This document shows positions 45,219 to 56,203 of a stretch of 64,000 bases of DNA, one piece after another. Source of the DNA: Ochotona curzoniae (taxonomy: Eukaryota > Chordata > Mammalia > Lagomorpha > Ochotonidae); NCBI RefSeq assembly GCF_017591425.1, contig NW_024466599.1, forward strand, positions 72,396,501 to 72,460,500, written 5' to 3'. The first letter of the stretch is position 1; every line of letters starts with the position of its first letter. Below the pieces are notes generated by a model, which worked only from the letters and a program-made list of their open reading frames with translations, was not told the DNA's origin and did no database searches. The position numbers and the translations under genes are program-made.

Positions 45219-45649
45219 CTTTTGAGCTGTGTTATCCTCAAGACACAACTTTTGGGTCAGAGCTTACCTAGATACCAATTCTTAGAGACATAAGGGAAAT
45301 TACAAATTAGAGGAACCCTGTAGTCAGTTAGCCCCCATGCAAAGCCAATGCTCTGTTCAATATGGGACTATATTCAGTTGAATAAAATTGAGACTTTCCT
45401 AAGTCATGCTAACCAAATAAAAGAGTTTGGAGTGAGACTGGCTCCTACTTCCATTCAGAAAGGATTTTGAGCAAGTTACAGGTTCAATGTAAGCATGACT
45501 CATTTTAGCTTTTTCCATTTCTTATGTGACTTGGTCTGTGTGTGTTGCCATCCTACAGGGATAATTCATTCACTTCTTTTCTCTGTGGCCATCCTTACAG
45601 TGCAAGCATTCTTGAATCTGACAAACATTACCCTTCAGATTTACTTAGA
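45219..45649. other. unassigned non-coding stretch
   Basis: No recognisable repeat or gene. Confidence 0.4.
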
Positions 45650-45975
45650 AGATTTATGTATTTATTGAACTCCACAGTGACAGAGTGATGGAGGAAGAGA
45701 GAGAGATTGATTGGGATACTTTATCAACTGGTTTACCCCAGAGGTGACAGCAACATCCAAGGCTGAGCCAGGTGGAAGCCAAGAACCAGGAGTTTCATCC
45801 GGGTCTCCCACATGGGAGGTAGTGGCTCAAACATTTGATGCCTCTTCTGCTACTTGTCCTGGGCCATCAGCAAGGAGCTGGATCAGCAGTGAAGTAGCCA
45901 GGACACAAACTGTCATGCACAAGCGATGGCAGTGTCATAGGAAGCAGCTGAATGCCTTTTACCGAAATGCTGGTC
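45650..45975 (-). mobile_element. old CSINE subfamily, near full length
   Basis: AGATTTATGTATTTATTGAA, CAGAGGTGACAGCAACATCC, CCGGGTCTCCCACATGGGAG and AGCAAGGAGCTGGATCAGCA: an antisense old CSINE. The 128-residue frame at 45,711-46,097 runs through it and is not a gene. Confidence 0.88.
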
Positions 45976-46658
45976 CCTTTCTCTTCTTTCGAAAGCAAAA
46001 TCCTCTCTGTTTTCATTCTGTTATCTTTGTTTTGATTAAATTTGATAGGAAAGTGCTTCAAAACAAAAAGTATCTTATGAACTGTCAGTTGATTTAGTTT
46101 GATTCTGCATTGGTTGTTTTTGCTCAAGAAAGAAAAAAAATGGAGAAAAAAAAAAGCTTTCATTCATCCCAGTTTCATCTTTAAGGTTGAGGGGGCCGCG
46201 CAATCGAGCCAGATCATATATAAGTCTACGACTGCTTTGTGTTAGATCTCAATACTTCTGCAGGTGTTCTGTATGGAAGAGTCCAGATGAATTTTTCAAA
46301 GAAGGAATATTATAATAAAAGTCAGAAATCTCTCTGCTACTTTCACTCTAAAGTTTCTTCCAGTCTGAGTTTAACTTTATATGGGACTTATCCCAAATAT
46401 ATCTGTGGTGTGAATGTGGCTCATGAACTTGAGAAGGAAACATCCACCTCACTAAAAATCTGTCATGGGCAGTTGTATATTTAATAGATATGTCAATCTG
46501 AATATATCTAAAATTGATCACATATTGCTCTACAACCTGTTCTGCTTGTAATATTTCCATCACTGTTAAGAGCAAGCTCCTTTGCTCAGTTGCTCAGAGC
46601 AAATTCTATCCATCAATAAATCTAGCTAGCTGTACCTCTTAAAACATCTGACATCCAG

Positions 46659-46979
46659 GGCCCGGCGCAGTGGCGCAGTGGTTAAGGTCCTCGCCTTGCA
46701 CGCCCGGGATCCCATATGGGCGCAGGTTCTATCCCAGCGGCCCTGCTTCCCTTCCAGCTCCCTGCCTGTGGCCCGGGAAAGCAGTCGAGGATGGCCCAGG
46801 GCTTTGGGACCCTGCACCCGAGTGGGAGACCTGGAAGAGCTCCTGGCTTCGGATTGGCATAGCATCGGCCGTAGCGCTCACTTGGGGAGTGAATCATCGG
46901 ACGGAAGATCTTCCTCTCTGTCTCTCCTCTCTGTATATCCGCCTTTCCAATAAAAAAATAATAAAAATAAAAAATCTTT
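46659..46979 (+). mobile_element. CSINE, full length, youngest-looking copy
   Basis: The best-preserved CSINE: GGCCCGGCGCAGTGGCGCAG head, GGCCCGGGAAAGCAGTCGAG, ATCATCGGACGGAAGATC and CTGTATATCCGCC blocks with several CpGs still intact. Pol III A-box TGGCGCAGTGG lies at 46,671-46,681. The B-box-like GGTTCTATCC at 46,725-46,734 lacks one A compared with GGTTCTAATCC. A perfect 18-bp target-site duplication, AAAACATCTGACATCCAG, lies at 46,641-46,658 and 46,980-46,997. Confidence 0.98.
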
Positions 46980-47106
46980 AAAACATCTGACATCCAGCCA
47001 TATCTCACCTCTTGCATGCTCACACTAGGTGCAAGCCACCCATTCTCATGGAATGATTGCAGTGGCTTTCTTATTTGTTGTTTCTGTCCTTCCTCCATCT
47101 GTTGTC

Positions 47107-47419
47107 ATTTTTTAATTGAAAAGACAGATAAGACTTACAGAGAGGAGAGACAGAGAAAAAGAATTTTCCATCTGCCGATTCACTCTGCAAGTGGCTGCAA
47201 ACGCTGTAGTTGAGCCAATCTGAAACCAGGAGCCAGAAGCCTCTTCCTGGTCTCTCACATGGGTGCAGGGTCCCAAGACTTTGGGCCATCATCTACTGTT
47301 GCAGGCCACAAACAGGGAACTAGATGGGAAGTGGAGCAGCTGGGACATAAGCCGGCACCCATATGGGATCCCAGCACTTGCAAGGCAAAGTTTAGTTATT
47401 GAGCCATCATGCCGGGCCC
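47107..47419 (-). mobile_element. CSINE, full length
   Basis: Antisense copy from TTTTTTAATTGAAAAGACAG through TCTGCCGATTCACTCTGC to GAGCCATCATGCCGGGCCCC. It lies about 130 bp from the plus-strand copy at 46,659-46,979, forming an inverted pair. Confidence 0.95.
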
Positions 47420-47559
47420 CATCCTTTGCCTTTCTTAAAGGCATTGGCATCACCCAGAGTCTTCCAAAAGCTAAGCAAAATTGAAATGCATGTCATTGAT
47501 TGGTTTGGAACACTCTAATGCTTTCCATACCACTGAGTAATAGCTCACGTGCTCAAAAC

Positions 47560-47810
47560 TGCTCATGTGATCTGGTCTCTAGACTCTTGGTTCGGCTGTT
47601 ACTCCTCAGCCATTTCTTGCTTCACGTGGGCTGTATGGCCTCCCCGCTGCTGCTCAAAAGCACTGGTTATTGTTCTGTGGCAGGGCCTCCACCTGCCAGA
47701 CCCCTCCACCTGAGTTATGCTTCAGCCGTTTGTTCAATGTGAGCATCCTGGTTGGCCTTCCCATTTCCTGCAGCCTGACATCACACTTACCCAGCACTTC
47801 TTAGTTCTCT
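47560..47810 (+). mobile_element. L2 LINE fragment
   Basis: GTGATCTGGTCTCTAGACTC, TGTTCTGTGGCAGGGCCTCC and TGGCCTTCCCATTTCCTGCAG resemble the L2 3' region. Diverged. Confidence 0.45.
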
Positions 47811-48887
47811 CCCTTCTTTATTTGTCTCTGTGTGTATATGTCTATGTGTGTGGGGGGGTGTACACACATATACTATTTATTTATTTGTTCTACTTATTGG
47901 CATTTTCTGTTCCTATATAAAGAATCCTAAGGGCAAGTGCTTTTCACCCCTCATTATTCTGTTTGGTGTATTGTGCCTACAAAATCTGAAACAAGGATCA
48001 GTGCTTGCCACTCTCTCTGAATGTTGTGTTCAGCATTTGGTTATATGATGAGATCAACTGGTAGAAAGTTAGTATGAACAAATATACTGACTGTCAAGAC
48101 ACTGTCTTACTCACTACTAATGAGTCCTCTTTCGGGCCTCGACCTTTGAATTCTTCCCATCACTCAGAAACTGCAGGGTTAGACCCAGCTCCCTTGAAGT
48201 GGCTGCTATTCTTTTAACTGCCCATCTTGACACTTTACTTTGAGGCCCTTTCCAGCCCTCAGCACGTTTACTAGTGCTCTTTTCCACTCCCTGGTGGTAA
48301 CTGACGGTAACTAATCATTGCACAATCCCAGCAGTTCTAGGAAATAGTTACGTGCATTGTGTTTCTGCCTCAGGAAATGATCCGATACTTTCTGGTCAAA
48401 ATAATTACTTGATGGTTGTATACTTCAGGCTGCAGACAATGTGAATTAAAGGGAGGAAGCATGGTGGTAGATAATCCAGTGTCTCTTAAACCAGTCCAAC
48501 CTCTGAAGAATTGTGGATCCATTTCACTTCCCATCTTCTACGCAAAGCCAATTTTATGCAAGTTTACAGAGAAATATCAACTATAGACAGTGAATGATTC
48601 TTTTGTGTGTTTGAATGGGCCAAGTGTGGATACAATATAGATTAAGAGGAAAATTAAATCACTGTCAAGCTGTCAAAGTAAAAAATGACTGCAATGTTTA
48701 TTCTAGTGACACTAATAACAGTCCCAATTCAAAAGTCCCGGTCTGATGGATCTAGCCATTGATTCAAGGGCATTTCAAAAAAGTTTGTAGAAAATCGAAT
48801 TAAATGGTGAGCTTATTGTGATGTAAAATACTTTGGAATCTAAGCATTTTTTCAAAATTTACCACTTATATCAACTTCAAAAATTTT
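47811..48887. other. unassigned non-coding stretch
   Basis: No gene or nameable repeat recognised. A short G run with TG words lies at 47,846-47,865. Confidence 0.4.
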
Positions 48888-49080
48888 TTTTGTTGTTGTT
48901 TATTGAAAGGCAGAGAGACAAAAACGCAGACATACACAGAGAGAATCTCCCATTGCTAGTTCACTTCTTAAATGTCAGCAACATCTGGAACTGGGCTAGA
49001 CTAAAGCCAAGAGCTTAGAACTAAATCCAGGTCTCCTCTCGGATGGCTGGGATTTGAATAATTAGACCCTCACCTAAATC
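48888..49080 (-). mobile_element. old CSINE fragment
   Basis: TTGTTTATTGAAAGGCAGAG, TTGCTAGTTCACTTCTTAAAT, AAATCCAGGTCTCCTCTC: antisense tail and middle of an old CSINE, head reduced to TAGACCCTCACCTAAATC. Confidence 0.8.
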
Positions 49081-49146
49081 ACATTCTCTCAGAGTCTGGT
49101 TTCATAGTCAGAGTGGAGATGGGATACAAACTGCAACACCCCAAAA

Positions 49147-49619
49147 TAGGCCATGGACATCTCTGGGCATGTGGACCATGGATGTCCCTGGATATGTGAG
49201 CCATCAGCATCCCTGGGCATGTGGGCCATGGGCATCGCTGAGCATGTGGGCCATGGGCATCCCTGAGCATGTGGGCCATGGGCATCCCTGGGTATGTGAG
49301 CCATCAGCATCTCTGGGCAGGTGGGCCATGGGCATCTCTGAGCATGTGGGCCATGGGCATCCCTGGGTACGTGAGCCATCAGCATCCCTGGGCATGTGGG
49401 CCATGGGCATCCCTGAGCATGTGGGCCATGGGCATCCCTGGGTATGTGAGCCATCAGCATCTCTGGGCAGGTGGGCCATGGGCATCCCTGGGCATGTGGA
49501 ACATGGGTATCCCTGGGTACGTGAGCCATCAGCATCCCTGGGCAGGTAGGCCATGAGCATCTCTGGGCAGGTGAGACATGGGCATCTCTGGGCAGGTGAG
49601 ACATGGGCATCCCTTCCAT
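49147..49619. repeat. minisatellite, 25-bp unit with 75-bp higher-order period
   Basis: About 19 tandem units on the pattern GGCCATGGGCATCCCTGAGCATGTG. Successive CCATGGGCAT starts are 25 bp apart (49,226, 49,251, 49,276). A variant unit with CCATCAGCAT recurs at 49,201, 49,301, 49,376, 49,451 and 49,526, so from 49,301 on the array has a 75-bp (3 x 25) super-repeat. 75 is divisible by three, so open frames of 95-176 residues appear in two frames on each strand. They are properties of the repeat, with no start context or flanking gene structure. Confidence 0.97.
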
Positions 49620-49712
49620 TAACTGTTTGAAGCAGCCCTGTAAATTCTGTTTTCTGATTCTCCAGAAAAGACAATATTGTATTTTTTTTCTGTCTTTCTG
49701 TGTCTATCTCTG

Positions 49713-49713
<1 letters not shown>

Positions 49714-49770
<57 letters not shown>

Positions 49771-49783
49771 TTATCTATCTATC
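49714..49783. repeat. (ATCT)n microsatellite
   Basis: About 17 tetranucleotide units with one T for C change near 49,771. Likely length-variable. Confidence 0.97.
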
Positions 49784-50020
49784 ATGTATTACCATCTATC
49801 CATCTACCAATAGATTTGTTTTATGTAATTTGCTCATGAAATTGAGAGTGATAGTAAGTCTGAAATTCATGAAGCAGTCTGGCAGCCAGGAAACGTAAAT
49901 GGAAGTTGCTATTACAGTGTTTAGTCCAAACTGCTCTGGGCAGCAGTTTGGGAATTCAGATAGGTTTTCTATGTTGCAGTCTTAAAACAGAATTTCCTCT
50001 TCTTTTTCTTTTTCTTCTTC

Positions 50021-50329
50021 TTAAGATTTTGTTTATTTTTATTGGCAAGTCAGCGTTACAGAGAGAAGGAGAGACAAAAGATCTTTCTTCCACTGATTCA
50101 CTCCCCACATGGCTGCAACAGCTGGAGCAGAGTTCTGATCCAAAGCCAGGAGCTTGGAGCCTTCCCTGGGTCTCCCACGTGGGTTCAGGATCCCAAGGCA
50201 TTGGACAATCCTTGGCTGCTTTCCCAGGACACAAGCAGAGAGCTGGATCCAGGACATGATCTGTTGCTCACTGGTATCCTGGAACATGCAAGGCAAGGAT
50301 TTTAGCTACAAGGCTACCATAGCAGGCCC
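50021..50329 (-). mobile_element. CSINE, full length
   Basis: Antisense copy: CTTAAGATTTTGTTTATTTT, AAAAGATCTTTCTTCCACTG, GGGTCTCCCACGTGGGTTC, CTACCATAGCAGGCCCC. A loose duplication of AGAATTTCCTCTTC / AAATTTTCTTCTTAG flanks it. Confidence 0.94.
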
Positions 50330-50989
50330 CAACACAAATTTTCTTCTTAGGGGAACCTCAGTCTCTGTTTTGAAGGCTGTCAGTGAATTAAATGAGAGTC
50401 ACCCACATTATAATGAGTTGTCCTGGTTGCCGAGTGCCTATGTGCTATCTCTGTTAAAATATTTCATCTTTACTCTTATCCAAAAAACCAGAGATAGGCC
50501 TAGTTGGTTGCCTCTGATTGTTAGTGGGAGAATGGAAGTAAATTTTGTGGAGAAACTAATCTAAACGTTGTGATGAAAAACAATTACACAATTACTTACA
50601 GGACAGCTTGTTCTCAAGATAATTTTGAAAGCTGAGTCATGGATTTTCTCTAGATAATATGTTATGAGAAATTTGATGATAAGAATATTGATGGGGTCTT
50701 CCCTGGAGATTTTTTAACAGGTTCCAGAAATGCATCTTGCCTCCAGACCTTAATAACAGTCTGCTCATAGAACACGTGGAAGGATATGACTTCTAGTTCC
50801 CTTTTGTTCAGAAATATCTAACGTTCTATTTAAAAAGTGATCTGAAATACTCAGTTGAATGAAATCTACGTAATCACTATCCCAAACAACATAGAAAACA
50901 TGCATTTTTTCCCCACAAACCCTTCTTGTCGATTTCCAATAAAAATTTCTATCTACTTTGTGGTTTTCAGCCCAAGCAGATTAAATTGT
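50330..50989. other. unassigned AT-rich stretch
   Basis: I recognise no repeat or gene. Confidence 0.4.
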
Positions 50990-52069
50990 GCTTATTGTTG
51001 AATGTCATGTAAGAGTACTTTTATATGTCATATATATGCTTCCGTGCTTGCTTTGTTTCATTTAACACAGTTTTGGAGGAACAAGTCTGTTCTTTTTAAA
51101 CATGCAAAAATCACAGAACTTTCTGGTCATTAGCTTGCTCGCATCACTATGTCAATTCCTTTTTTTGCTTGTGAAGTAGTTTACTTTCTCTTTTATTTAT
51201 TCATTCCCTTGCAATTAAACATTTGGATGATATTCAGGTCTTGGTAACATGCATGTGGCATTCCTGCACATCTTTTTAGAAGTGTTTTGAGGAAATGTGT
51301 GTCTCATTACCCTGGACAGATGGACAGAGATTAGGACTGGAATTGTCCTCATATGTTAGATGTTCTTGAACTTTGAGCTTAGTTCTGTTTATCATCCCAC
51401 CAAATCTCTTACATACAGTAAAATACACAAAATATAAACATTCAGGGTGTGATAAAAATGTATATGCTTTGTCACCATTATTTCAATATAGAATATCCCA
51501 CAACTTTCTTGCATGTTCTTTATAGTTGGCTGGTCCCCCAATCTCCCACACACCTTCCATCCTAAGTAATCTCTCCTTGGCTTTGCAGTTGGAATATTAT
51601 ATAAATGGGGTTTACAAATTCAGTCTTTTTTATTGAGCATATACTTCTGAAATTCATTCATATTGTAAGACTCCATTGTTCCTTCGTTTCAAAGATGTAA
51701 CTGAATAGAGTTCCATATTACAACTACAAAAGAGTTTTGCTTTCCTATTTGTGTGTGGTTGGACATAGATTTCTTTTCTGTACTTGGTTATTTTGAATGG
51801 AGCCGCTGTCAACATTTTTGTACAACTCCTTTTATGTGCATTAAAAAAAAAAAAAAAACCTCTCTTAGATAAAATCCTGGGGGAATACCTGGGTTAACTG
51901 GTGTTATCAGAAATTGATAAAGATATTTTCTAAATTCAATGTTTCATTTTGATTCCTTTTGACAACAAAGGAGAGTTCTAGTTGTTACTTATCAATAGTT
52001 GCTAATGTTGGTTGGTCTTTCTGTATTAGCTAAAAAGTAGAATCTCTTTGAGACTTTCAAACACTGGTG
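50990..52069 (-). mobile_element. old L1M-type LINE relic, first part
   Basis: Antisense L1M features: TTTTATTTATTCATTCCC, AACATTTGGATGATATTCAG, GTCTTGGTAACATGCATGTGG, then a second stretch with AGTAAAATACACAAAATATA, TTGTCACCATTATTTCAATA and TGAATAGAGTTCCATATTAC. Two overlapping passes over the same L1 region suggest two L1M copies or a duplication. A poly-A run sits at 51,842-51,858. Confidence 0.6.
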
Positions 52070-52365
52070 CAGGAGGGAAAGAGATTGAGATATTTCATCT
52101 CCTTGTTCAGTCCTTAAATCCCCAATGACCAGGGTTGTGTGGCACTGAAGCCAGAAACCAGGAGTTGGGAGTCGGGGAACTCACTGCAGATCTCTCAGAT
52201 AGATAGGTGGAAAGAATTCAATCACCATAACTCTCCCGGTTCTGCACCAACAGGAAACTTGGGTCAGGTGCTAGAGCAGGGTGCTGAACCCGGGTACTCT
52301 GACATGAGTCACAGACAATCTAACTGGCACTTGAACTGTTAGGCCAAATATCTGACTCTTACTGA
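52070..52365 (-). mobile_element. old CSINE subfamily inside L1M
   Basis: AGCCAGAAACCAGGAGTTGG, CAGATCTCTCAGATAGATAGG, GGGTGCTGAACCCGGGTACT and ACTTGAACTGTTAGGCCAAA: an antisense old SINE. It separates two parts of an L1M relic. Confidence 0.75.
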
Positions 52366-53045
52366 GGTTTTAACTACCTGTATTTATCTAATAACTAATG
52401 ACTGCACGATGTTTTCAATTCTTTGTTGGCCATTGATATGTTTTTATTTTGTGAAATCTCAGTTTGTCTTTTCCTCATTTTGAAAACTGGGCTATTTTGT
52501 CTTTTTTGTATTGACTTGCCAGTTAGTTATGAATTATAGATGTCTTTCACAGATGTATGCTTTAGGAATATTTTGTGTTAATCTGTGGACTACCTATTCA
52601 AATTTTAATGATTTTTTTGAGAAAAAGAAATGTTTAATTTTGGAAAAAACCTGTTATTAATTTTTTATAGTTGGTGATTTGGTATCCAGTTCATTTTTTT
52701 TTTTTTGAGTCACAGATGTGTATAGTATGAGGTAGAGATTTTCCCTTTGTATAACTAGTTTTTTCTTCATCATTTGTTGAAAGTACTGCTTTCTTGTAGA
52801 CTTATGTTAGTGGTTCTGTCAAGAATCAGCTTTCTGAATATAGGTAAACCATTTTTGGACACTCTTTTTGATTTTTAGATTAGTATGTTGACCTTTATGT
52901 TAATGGCACCCCGTCTTCTTATTGTAGATTTATATTGTCTGAAAGTTGAGTCGCATAAATTTTCAACTCTGTTTTTATTTTAAACATTTTCAATGTTTTA
53001 AATACTTTATTTTACCTTGTAAAAATATTAGATTCCATAGAACTA
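52366..53045 (-). mobile_element. old L1M-type LINE relic, second part
   Basis: Continues as antisense L1M ORF2: TTTTATAGTTGGTGATTTGG, GTATAGTATGAGGTAGAGA, TTCATCATTTGTTGAAAG, GTTCTGTCAAGAATCAGC correspond in order to the reverse of the ORF2 3' half (TGGTGTGAGGTAGGGGTCC, CACCATTTGTTGAAAAGAC, TGTCGAAAATCAATTGACC). Confidence 0.65.
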
Positions 53046-53054
53046 GAAGCTGAG

Positions 53055-53385
53055 TCTGACATGGTGCCAGTCTAAGACCATGGTGGCCTCATGACAAAGA
53101 TGTGTATGAGAGACTAATATTATGGGGCTGCCTGTTAAGGCAATACTGGGTGGCTAGCCTCTTGTCAGGCTGCTCTACTTCTCATCAGCTCCATGATAAC
53201 GTGCCTGGAAAATTAACAGAAGATGCCACATATTCATGCTGCTGTCACTCAAGTGAGAGACCCAGATTCCTAGCTTTGGGCTGGAGCAGGCCCAGATGTT
53301 GCAATGATTTGGAAAGAGAATCAACAAGTGGAAAATCTTTCTCTCCCTTTTTATATCTGTCATTATACCTTTCAAATAAATAATA
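53055..53385 (+). mobile_element. old CSINE subfamily, degraded
   Basis: ATGGGGCTGCCTGTTAAGGC, TCAAGTGAGAGACCCAGATTC, AGAATCAACAAGTGG and CTTTCAAATAAATAATATGC. Left edge uncertain because the head is strongly diverged. Confidence 0.75.
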
Positions 53386-53423
53386 TGCAAGAAACATATG
53401 CATGAACTAAGTAAAAGGTGACA

Positions 53424-53628
53424 GGGCTCAGCGTGTTGGTCCAGCATCTAAATCCTCACCTTATATACCTGGGATATCATATGGGTGCCATTTCATGTCC
53501 TGGCTGCTCCACTTCCCATACAGTTCCTTGCTTGTGTCCTGGGAAGGCAGCAGAAGGTGGATCAGAGCCTTGGGACCTTGCACCTATATAGGAGACCTGA
53601 AGAAGCTCCTGGCTCTTGGCTTTGGATT
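53424..53628 (+). mobile_element. CSINE, 3'-truncated
   Basis: AGGGCTCAGCGTGTTGGTCC head, GGGATATCATATGGGTGCC, GGAGACCTGAAGAAGCTCC, then lost after CTTTGGATTA. Lies 40 bp downstream of another CSINE in the same orientation. Confidence 0.9.
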
Positions 53629-55331
53629 ATATCATGGTTTAAAATATTAGTCTCAAAGGGACCCAACAGTTTGGTGAATTCAGTAAGTCCTTAAATAAGT
53701 ACAAATTTACAAGTTTTTCTTCCTGGTTTTTGGACAGGAGAACAGTAAGGAAGCAGTAGAGTATAGCATCCCAAAGTTTAGAGAGTGACAAAGAAGCAAC
53801 AGCAGTCAGGAGTTGTGTCCAAGGTTACCCAGTCGGTGAAGCTGTGAGCAGAGAATTCTTTGGAAGTTAGGCCAGGTAACTTCATTCCACACAGGTTCTG
53901 TCTCCATCCGCTGCAAGCAGTACTACGTGTGATTTTGTCAGGAAAAAAAAAATCATATGAAAAATGGCACCTAAAATCTAAAATGCTTCTAATGAGATGC
54001 AGTAAATAAAAGCCAAACACTTCCTCTGTTTATTTTTGTGAGAATTCTTGTGAATTACTGAGAACAAATTGACTCAATTACAGTCAGGTAAATTTAGTGC
54101 ACCAAAAACATTTTTGGCTTGTGAGATGGATTTACAGTAAGACAAGGCACAGATGCCAGCTTTGCACTATGTTTTGACTTCTGTTTCTTGCGTTTATCTG
54201 TGATATCAGCCTGGTCAATGACTAAACCTCACGTGATAACTTTGAAATGAGCAAATACTTGAGTGCCCCATTCCAGCTACAAACAAACTAGCTGTTACTC
54301 TGACAATAAACTTTTTATTTTTATTTTATTAGTGGAAATTTTAGATAAGCATATTATAAACGACTACCTAGAAGAGTTCAAACCTGTATTTCAAAATCAG
54401 AGGTAAAACTGGGCAATTTTGATTGGATTCTATTAAATTTTGAAAAAGGAACAATTGTTATGAGAAGTCTTAAAAAGAGATTGTTGACCAGAGAAACAAG
54501 TAGACAATTGAGGTTTCTGATTAAACCAGCAGAAATTCATGATGGCTGAAAGTTCTTTGTCTGGGACTTGCACGATGGGCTTAGTGGTTAGCCCGTCATG
54601 GTTTAGCCCTTCAGAGTGACTGGGTTAGATTATCAGGCTTGTTATGGTCTTAGGCAGTCAGTTCATGATCATGAACATGGAAGCCACACCTCCGTCTCTT
54701 ATGTAATTCTTTTTGCCCACTTGTGAATCAAATGCCACTCACCTATCATCGCCTGGAACCCTAGAAGGGGTGTGTGTGTGTGTGTGTGTGTGATGGGGGA
54801 GGGTGCATTGTTGCCTATCCACCACCCTCTCTAGCCGCCATTAATGCCCATGATGGGGAAGAGCTTGGTCTTTTGGTCTCATGCCTCCATTGCTCTCACA
54901 CTCTGACTGTAGGCCTTCTCTGTACCTGCTCACTTTCTTGCTTCCCACCAACACACTCTGAGGGCAGGTAGCTTCTGAACTTGGCCCACTGTGTCTGTGT
55001 TCCTCACCCTCTGTTCACTGCTTGGCTTAGAGCTTGAGGAGCAACCAGACGGCATGTCTGGGGAGACCTCTGCCTGGTCCTGGCGCCAAGCACAAGAACC
55101 ACAAGTAGAGAGCGGACATAGTCTCTGAGATTGCGGGTGCTGTGTGTTTCTTCTCAGTCTCCTGAGGACACAGGGCTGCATGAGTGAGCAGAAACTGAAG
55201 GTTTTTGGCAAGGTACTCCAAGAGGCTCCAATGGAGCACTACAAACATCACTGATTTTCAGAAAACCTGCCAGGGTGCTGGCTATAAGGAGTGACTCAAA
55301 CATTCATATTAACAAGACCCCCACCATTTTA
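53629..55331. other. unassigned; (TG)n at 54,769-54,792
   Basis: The TG run is pure, about 12 units. The segment 54,560-54,740 has faint CSINE-head words (GGGCTTAGTGGTTAGCCCGT) but I could not extend them. No gene recognised. Confidence 0.4.
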
Positions 55332-55774
55332 GGTTGTGTGCCATTTTAAATCCAGTTCTCTGTAACCTCATGGCACCATACCTGATGGTCTTATCCGCCA
55401 AACCCTCGTGGTTCCTTCTCCTAAGTACCAACCTACTGCCGTATCTACCAATCCAACATGGCCCTGACAGTCTTAACTGCCAATCCGTCACTTCCCACCC
55501 ATGGCCCTATGTTCCCAATGCCCGTCCCTGGTGGTAAAGACACACGCCCACCTGAGAGCCTTCTCCAGGTTCTCAGTTCTCCGGTTGGCCTTCCTCAGAG
55601 CCCCCTCCTGTCACTGTTGCAGGAGGTATGTTTCCCTCTCTGTTTTCTGCCTACTCTCCCTTCTTGAGGCCATCTTCCTCTGCCCTGCTTTCTCTCCCTT
55701 CCACATGGCTGCCTCTCTCACTGGAGTAAAGACCTGCTATGTGACTCACTGTGTCTGATGAAAAATTCCTAACA
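55332..55774 (+). mobile_element. LTR-like element (copy 2 of a dispersed pair)
   Basis: Paralogue of 15,487-15,923: TTGTGTGCCATTTTAAATCC start, CTCATGGCACCATACCTGAT, CATGGCCCT, AATGCCCGTCCCTGG, GGAGTAAAGACCTGCTATG and a TTCCTAACA end. About 443 bp, pyrimidine-rich. The sequence after it (55,775-56,110) does not show a clear primer-binding site. Confidence 0.6.
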
Positions 55775-56150
55775 CTGGCTAGCCCAGCATCCACATCAAC
55801 CACAAGATAGAATCAGTAGGTTGGCTAGCTAGACAAGACTTAGCCTGTCCCACCTGAACCAGCAGGTGCACAGCAAGCTGACTGTGGGTGGACATCGGGG
55901 AGTACAGCTGCATCTGTGTCCCCTGCCAGGAGGCCCTGGTGTCTGCTCCCTAAGGACTCTTCACCTGCAAGAACCAGGTGCTTCTGGGCAGAACTAGCTC
56001 ATCTAAGACCTATGAGATCTCCAGCTAAAGGCGCCCAGCTGCCACCTCCCACTGGCTGCTGCCATAGTAAACAGCCTGCTGTGACTACCCAGGCTGCTTG
56101 CTGCATACCTCAACCCGGGAAACTGTATTTTTACAGGAAGAGCTATGTAT

Positions 56151-56203
<53 letters not shown>

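Noticed and set aside
49147..49619. CRISPR-like array of short regular repeats
   Set aside because: Units are directly contiguous with no unique spacers, and the setting is mammalian.
49089..49674. Long repetitive open frames (95-176 residues) on both strands as a repeat protein
   Set aside because: They come from a 25-bp minisatellite with a 75-bp super-period; several frames are open at once and there is no gene context.
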